A stretch of DNA of 11,106 nucleotides from JAFGIT01 sp016929465 [NCBI: Candidatus Coatesbacteria bacterium] (GTDB lineage: Bacteria; B130-G9). Each line of letters starts with the position of its first letter. Position 1 is the first letter of the stretch. The translations under genes and the position numbers were made by a program. The notes under the pieces are model-generated. The model did not search any database. It worked only from the letters and a program-made list of their open reading frames with translations, and had not been told where the DNA came from. The DNA lies in contig JAFGIT010000247.1 in the NCBI GenBank assembly GCA_016929465.1, forward strand, positions 1 to 11,106. Reading direction: 5' to 3'. Positions 7,890 to 11,106 of this stretch are shown here, piece after piece.

Positions 7890-8055
7890 TCCATCCCTCA
7901 CATAGAATATGAAAGAAAATGGCGCGACACTTGCGCCCATCGATGAGATTCTACTCGACCAGAGACAAATCAAATAGTTGCTTGTTCCCGAGCTAAGCCG
8001 TCCAATAGGGGCGTGGCCGATAATAGGGACAGGTGGTGAGGGGAAGAGCGATCTA

Positions 8056-8133
8056 TGGTGCGCCCGAGAGGATTCGAACCTCCGGCACGTGGATTAGGAA
8101 TCCACTGCTCTATCCTATCTGAGCTACGGGCGC
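8056..8133 (-). tRNA. tRNA-Arg (anticodon CCU)
   Basis: The 78-base cloverleaf folds fully. The acceptor is GCGCCCG/CGGGCGC with discriminator A and an encoded CCA. The D arm is GCTC/GAGC around a 10-base loop containing GG. The anticodon stem is GTGGA/TCCAC around the loop TTCCTAA, giving anticodon CCT, which reads AGG (Arg). The variable region is five bases. The T arm is GGAGG/CCTCT (one G-U pair) around TTCGAAT. It lies 57 bp downstream of the RicT gene on the same strand and could be transcribed from its own promoter. Confidence 0.97.
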
Positions 8134-8160
8134 AATCTCCAGAGAGTGCCTACAACAATT

Positions 8161-8188
8161 ACTATAGCGTCAAATCGGCTCAAAGCAA
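8161..8188 (-). promoter_or_regulatory. Candidate sigma-70 type promoter for tRNA-Arg
   Basis: Read on the minus strand, TTGCTT (8183-8188) and TATAGT (8161-8166) are 16 bases apart. Transcription would start about 20 bases upstream of the mature tRNA 5' end. TATAGT matches five of six -10 consensus bases, while the -35 is weak. The predicted -35 lies three bases below the RicT stop codon. Confidence 0.35.
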
Positions 8189-8190
8189 GG

Positions 8191-9177
8191 TCACTGCCGC
8201 TCGGGATCGAAAGTCTCCTCCTGGAGCTCCTCCAACTCCTCGAGTTCATCCACCAACGCTTCACTCTCCTGGGTAGCCTCTTTTTGCTGTCCTTTTGCGG
8301 GAGCCTTCTGTCGCTCCTTCGCATTGCCAGCCTTTACAACCTCCACCTCGGAGCAATCGAATGCCTTCGACACCCCAGCCTCCAGCTGGACGTCAATAGT
8401 CCCCTTGAGCGGATTGATCGTCCTGATCTTGCCCGGTCCGGAGGGAGTCTCGACGTTGGTGCCCTCGCCGGGCATGTCGCGCCGCAGGTCCTCGTATGTG
8501 GCCTGCTCATAGACCAGGCAGCAGAGGAGACGGCCGCAGATGCCCGATATCTTCGAGGGATTCAGCGTCAGGTTCTGGTCCCTTGCCATCTTCTTCGAGA
8601 CGGGCTGGAAATTGCGCAGGAACGACTTACAGCAGAGCTCCCTGCCACAATAGCCGATCCCGCCCAGGATCTTGGCCTCGTCCCTGACGCCGACCTGCTT
8701 CAGCTCAATCCTGGTCCTGAACTGGTGCGCGAGGTCTCTTACGAGCTCGCGGAAATCGACGCGAGTCTCTGCCGTGAAGTAGAACATCGATTGACACCTG
8801 TCGAATGTGTATTCCACTCGAACGAGCTTCATTGGAAGGTCCCTTTCCCTGATCAGCCGTTGGCAGACGTCAAAGGCCTCTTGCTCGAGCCTCTCGTTCT
8901 CCCGCAGGGTCTCGAAATCCCGCTCCGTGGCTTGTCGGACGACCTCCCAGCCGTCCGAGGGAAGCTTCTCGGAATCGACCATTCTGGGGCCAGAGACCAC
9001 AGTCGCAAATCTCTCTTCTTTCTTCGAAGTGACTACGCAGCAATCACCGCAGTCAAGCCAGAGCTGCTTGCACACGCATTCCTCGAAAGTGCCTGCTTGA
9101 CGCAACTTCACCCCGACTACTTTCACCTGCAAATCTATCCGGCCCTCCAGCGAATCTGATGATCTATCATCGATCAT
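8191..9177 (-). CDS. ricT: RicT/YaaT-like PSP1-domain iron-sulfur protein
   Basis: In Bacillus, RicT with RicA and RicF forms a [4Fe-4S] complex that stimulates RNase Y-dependent mRNA maturation. Here the PSP1 core (about 120-230 of 328 aa) has the full signature: RIELKQVGVRDEAKILGGIG (156-175), YCGRELCC with C177, C182 and C183, PVSKKMARDQNL (192-203), and LNPSKISGICGRLLCCLVYE with C214, C219 and C220. The N-terminal part adds five more cysteines (C34, C36, C43, C46, C47) where homologues usually have a GD-x-V-x-V strand without them. The C-terminus ends in a Lys/Gln-rich linker and a strongly acidic tail. The ATG start at 9177 lacks a Shine-Dalgarno. TTG at 9132, ten bases after GGAGGG, would give a 313-aa protein starting close to the usual family N-terminus and is a serious alternative. 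It follows the radical SAM gene by 54 bp, and RicA/RicF are not in the window. Confidence 0.9.
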   Translation of the reverse strand: MIDDRSSDSLEGRIDLQVKVVGVKLRQAGTFEECVCKQLWLDCGDCCVVTSKKEERFATVVSGPRMVDSEKLPSDGWEVVRQATERDFETLRENERLEQEAFDVCQRLIRERDLPMKLVRVEYTFDRCQSMFYFTAETRVDFRELVRDLAHQFRTRIELKQVGVRDEAKILGGIGYCGRELCCKSFLRNFQPVSKKMARDQNLTLNPSKISGICGRLLCCLVYEQATYEDLRRDMPGEGTNVETPSGPGKIRTINPLKGTIDVQLEAGVSKAFDCSEVEVVKAGNAKERQKAPAKGQQKEATQESEALVDELEELEELQEETFDPERQ

Positions 9178-9231
9178 GAGTTGGTTGATTATATCGTTTT
9201 GCGGGGTGCCGTCTCAAGGCGCCAAGCCGCA

Positions 9232-10716
9232 CTACTTCTTTCCGAATGATCCCCTGAAAAGGAATTTGAAGAAAGTGCGGGCGGCTTTCTTGGTTCGGCT
9301 GATTTCGCTCGGCTTGAGAAGCATCTGCGCGACTTTCCGCAGGATGTAGCCCGGCCTGAGATAGAACTTCCGCCTCGCCTCATCGCACCAGACCACTAGC
9401 TCCTCTCCGGATATGTCACCGGCCCTGACCACGCAATTGTGGAGGCCCTCGTCGGTCAGCCATTCCGAGTAGGTGCCGACGGTCAACAGCCCCTCTTCGA
9501 GATACTGGTCGTAGAGCTCGGTGCCTGGATAGACCATTATCGGGTAGAACTGGGCGGTGTCAGGGGAGATTCTGAGCGCGAGATCGAGCGTCTTCTGCAT
9601 GGTCTCTCGCGTCTCGCCCGGGAGGCCGACCATGAAGCACCCATGTACGAGTATTCCCGCTTTCCTCGCGTCGCGCGCGAAACGCGCCATCATCTCGACC
9701 TTCGTGCCCTTGTGGATTGCATCCAAGAGCGCCTGCTCGCCGCTCTCGAAGCCGACGCAGACCATGCGACATCCGCCCTGCCTCATCGCGCGAAGCGTCT
9801 CATAATCGACATCGACGCGGCAATTTGCCGTCCAGGGAAACTTGATCTCACGCCTGTTGATCAGCTCGCAGAACTCGATGCACCGCCTCTTGTCCGCGGG
9901 AAGAGTGTCGTCCTCGAAGAATATCGACTTGGCCTCGGGGAAGTGCTTGATTACATACTCCATCTCCTCGACAACGTTCTCAGGGGAGCGGAAACGGTAA
10001 TGGCGACCGTGCATCGTCTGTGGATAGACGCAGAACGTGCAGCCGTTCGGGCAACCACGGCCGGAGTTTATCGTGACCATCGGGTAGAGCGCATTTGGAT
10101 TGAAGTAGTCCTCGATCCTGAGGAAACGCTTGTAGATAGGCGCCACGAAAGGAAGGGCATCGAGGTCCTCTATGGGTGCCCTCGCCTCCGTCCATACTGC
10201 CTCCCCGTCTCGTCGATAGACGATTCCGGGAATCTCCTCGAGTGACATCGTTCCTGCAGCCCACTTCGCGAGGTCAAGCACGGTATAATCGTACTCACCA
10301 ATACAGAGACCATCGAGCGCATCAGAGGCAAGGAGAGTCTCCTCGGGGGCCGCAGATGGGTGCGTCCCGACTGCGAATATCTTGGTCTTAATGCGAGATT
10401 TGATCTGCACAGCAACGCCGAGGTCGTTCTCGACGCTCGGGGTAACCATGTCCATTATCACGAGATGTGGAGCAAAGCCGGCCGCTTTGTCGAGAACCTG
10501 CTCGAGAGTCATGCCTCTTGCCGGGGCGTCCCATAGCTCCGCCTGCACGCCAGCCTCCAAGAGGACGCCCGTCGCGTGCGCCAGCCATATCGGAAAATAG
10601 AGCGTCCCGCTCTTCGTTACCGCCGGACTTCGCTGCGGCCGCGAGAATTTCTTGAAATATGGTGCGTTGAGAACTAGGACCCGAAGGTCGCCAAGGTTCT
10701 TTCTATTCCTCTTCAA
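9232..10716 (-). CDS. B12-binding-domain radical SAM protein
   Basis: The 494-aa enzyme belongs to the cobalamin-dependent radical SAM group, which often performs methylations or carbon-skeleton chemistry on lipids and natural products. The N-terminal Rossmann-like domain (about 11-160) begins LRVLVLNAPY and has FPIWLAHATGVLLEAG, LWDAPARG (62-68), LVIMDMVTPSV and the turn GEYDYT. The canonical DxHxxG His is absent, as in many base-off cobalamin radical SAM proteins. The radical SAM domain holds the cluster motif GRGCPNGCTFC with C222, C226 and C229, then FFEDDTLP (266-273), GFESGEQALL and GCFMVGLPGET. The C-terminal 40 residues are basic. The architecture recalls HpnJ-like hopanoid enzymes, but the substrate is unknown and no hopanoid gene is nearby. 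The start is TTG, preceded by GGTGAT, and no ATG lies in frame near the conserved N-terminus. RicT follows after 54 bp. Confidence 0.9.
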   Translation of the reverse strand: MKRNRKNLGDLRVLVLNAPYFKKFSRPQRSPAVTKSGTLYFPIWLAHATGVLLEAGVQAELWDAPARGMTLEQVLDKAAGFAPHLVIMDMVTPSVENDLGVAVQIKSRIKTKIFAVGTHPSAAPEETLLASDALDGLCIGEYDYTVLDLAKWAAGTMSLEEIPGIVYRRDGEAVWTEARAPIEDLDALPFVAPIYKRFLRIEDYFNPNALYPMVTINSGRGCPNGCTFCVYPQTMHGRHYRFRSPENVVEEMEYVIKHFPEAKSIFFEDDTLPADKRRCIEFCELINRREIKFPWTANCRVDVDYETLRAMRQGGCRMVCVGFESGEQALLDAIHKGTKVEMMARFARDARKAGILVHGCFMVGLPGETRETMQKTLDLALRISPDTAQFYPIMVYPGTELYDQYLEEGLLTVGTYSEWLTDEGLHNCVVRAGDISGEELVVWCDEARRKFYLRPGYILRKVAQMLLKPSEISRTKKAARTFFKFLFRGSFGKK

Positions 10717-10857
10717 GCCAATATCACCGTTTATTTGAGACGGGCACTTGCGCCGGCCCGCATCGATTCAACGAATAGCAGTCAATAGCATATAACAGCC
10801 GGTTGACTTGAATGGGCAACCTAAAGCAAAGGAAGGTTTTGGTCAAGCGCCAGATAT
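10717..10857. other. Gene-free stretch upstream of the radical SAM gene
   Basis: This is the first part of a 390-bp region without a protein gene, the rest being repeat and intron sequence. It must contain the promoter of the radical SAM gene. On the minus strand TTGACC followed 17 bases later by TAGGTT, and TTGCCC followed 19 bases later by TATATG, are both weak candidates. I see no tRNA, riboswitch or other folded RNA here that I can support. A short cobalamin-box motif was not recognised. Confidence 0.3.
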
Positions 10858-10885
10858 TGTCAATTGGGGATTGTGGATTTCGGAG
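10858..10885. repeat. Short heptanucleotide-period tract
   Basis: Four consecutive 7-mers, TGTCAAT, TGGGGAT, TGTGGAT and TTCGGAG, keep a T-initial, AT-ending pattern in the first three. It abuts, and slightly overlaps, the left end of the hairpin element. It has the same period as the tract at 622-691 but a different unit. Confidence 0.4.
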
Positions 10886-10930
10886 TGCGCCGGCTTGACG
10901 GCGCTTTCATTTGCGGTGGCTTGACACCGC
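10880..10930 (-). repeat. Left double-hairpin unit of the palindromic element
   Basis: Read on the minus strand this is GCGGTG-TCAAGC-CACCGC, then AAATGAAA, then GCGCCG-TCAAGC-CGGCGC, then ACTCCGA. Hairpins occupy 10913-10930 and 10887-10904. Confidence 0.8.
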
Positions 10931-11000
10931 GCTCTCGTTGATTGGCTTCTATCCTCTGCAGATATCATCTCCCGCAAGCCGATTGATCGTAGCGGTCGAT

Positions 11001-11051
11001 GTCGCGTCAAGCCGCGACGAACCAAAGCGGTGCCGGGTCACCGCACTCCGA
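11001..11051 (+). repeat. Right double-hairpin unit of the palindromic element
   Basis: Read on the plus strand this is GTCGCG-TCAAGC-CGCGAC, then GAACCAAA, then GCGGTG-CCGGGT-CACCGC, then ACTCCGA. Hairpins occupy 11001-11018 and 11027-11044. The last loop has lost the TCAAGC sequence. The unit length (51 bp) equals that of the left unit. Confidence 0.8.
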
Positions 11052-11106
11052 GTGCGCTTGGCATGGGATATCCACTTGGGGGTGAAAGTCCCCTACAGGC
11101 TTGGCA
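11052..11106 (+). mobile_element. 5' end of a probable group II intron (truncated by window edge)
   Basis: The sequence starts GTGCGC, fitting the GUGYG 5' boundary of group II introns, followed by TTGGCATGGG. A helix GGGG/CCCC then closes around GTGAAAGT (11078-11093), a motif I associate with domain I of many bacterial group II introns. Only 55 bases are visible, so the reverse transcriptase ORF, EBS sites and domain V cannot be checked. The boundary falls directly after the ACTCCGA end of the hairpin element, so the intron appears inserted at the foot of a stem-loop. Confidence 0.62.

Larger units (their letters stand above)
10880..11051. repeat. REP/BIME- or MITE-like palindromic element with 10-bp terminal inverted repeats
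   Basis: The 172-bp element begins TCGGAGTGCG and ends with the exact complement CGCACTCCGA. Between them are two units pointing toward each other's 5' ends. The left unit is on the minus strand and the right unit on the plus strand, with a 70-bp core (10931-11000) in the middle. Each unit has two hairpins with 6-bp perfect stems and 6-nt loops, separated by exactly eight bases ending in AAA (AAATGAAA and GAACCAAA). Stems are GCGGTG/CACCGC, GCGCCG/CGGCGC, GTCGCG/CGCGAC and GCGGTG/CACCGC. Loops are TCAAGC in three hairpins (on the unit strand) and CCGGGT in the fourth. Stems differ yet stay perfectly paired, so the fold rather than the sequence seems conserved. The core has no ORF. No transposase is present, so movement would need a REP-associated or other transposase encoded elsewhere. 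Confidence 0.8.

Noticed and set aside
7890-7973. 28-codon N-terminal extension of the DUF486 protein
   Set aside because: No Shine-Dalgarno, no resemblance to the family N-terminus, and the ATG at 7889 has a good one.
8146-9159. Long open frame on the plus strand opposite ricT
   Set aside because: It lies antisense to a clearly conserved PSP1 protein and its translation shows no recognisable domain; it is a composition shadow of the GC-rich third positions.
9439-10245. Plus-strand open frame opposite the radical SAM gene
   Set aside because: Antisense to conserved motifs including the CxxxCxxC region; no family resemblance.
10880-11051. CRISPR array or tandem terminators
   Set aside because: Only four short hairpins in inverted pairs, no uniform repeat and spacer lengths, and no T tracts after the stems.

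Overview
The window reads as ordinary bacterial chromosome of moderate to fairly high GC. Genes start at ATG, GTG or TTG with Shine-Dalgarno-like purine runs, and a tRNA-Arg gene carries an encoded CCA. Families present (RicT/PSP1, S41 carboxyl-terminal processing protease, Memo/AMMECR1, cobalamin-type radical SAM) point to a free-living bacterium. Several proteins carry predicted export signals. I cannot name a phylum; the gene order matches no well-known model organism that I recognise.

Region 1 (1-6265, all minus strand). Read in transcription order, this is a Memo-AMMECR1 fusion with an N-terminal hydrophobic signal, an S41 protease with signal anchor and PDZ domain, a GT4-GT2 double glycosyltransferase, and then, after about 260 bp, the N-terminal part of a class II (fuculose-phosphate type) aldolase that runs off the left edge. 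The first three genes are 58 and 31 bp apart and probably form one operon with an envelope or surface-polysaccharide flavour. The 263-bp gap before the aldolase holds an imperfect 7-bp tandem repeat.

Region 2 (6381-7889). Divergent from the operon is a membrane-anchored putative gluzincin metalloprotease (HEXXH plus downstream Glu). Facing it is a small DUF486/DMT-type four-helix membrane protein. The convergent gap between them contains a polypurine tract and a TTCATCC-like repeat.

Region 3 (8056-10716, minus strand). A cobalamin-domain radical SAM enzyme is followed by a RicT (PSP1-domain) protein with an unusual N-terminal cysteine cluster, and then by tRNA-Arg(CCU).

Region 4 (10717-11106, no protein gene). 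This holds the most structured non-coding DNA in the window. A 172-bp element has perfect 10-bp terminal inverted repeats (TCGGAGTGCG) and two head-to-head units. Each unit is a pair of 6-bp/6-nt hairpins separated by exactly 8 nt, and three of the four loops are TCAAGC or its complement. It resembles a REP/BIME or MITE-like element. Immediately at its right end begins a sequence that looks like the 5' end of a group II intron, cut by the window edge.
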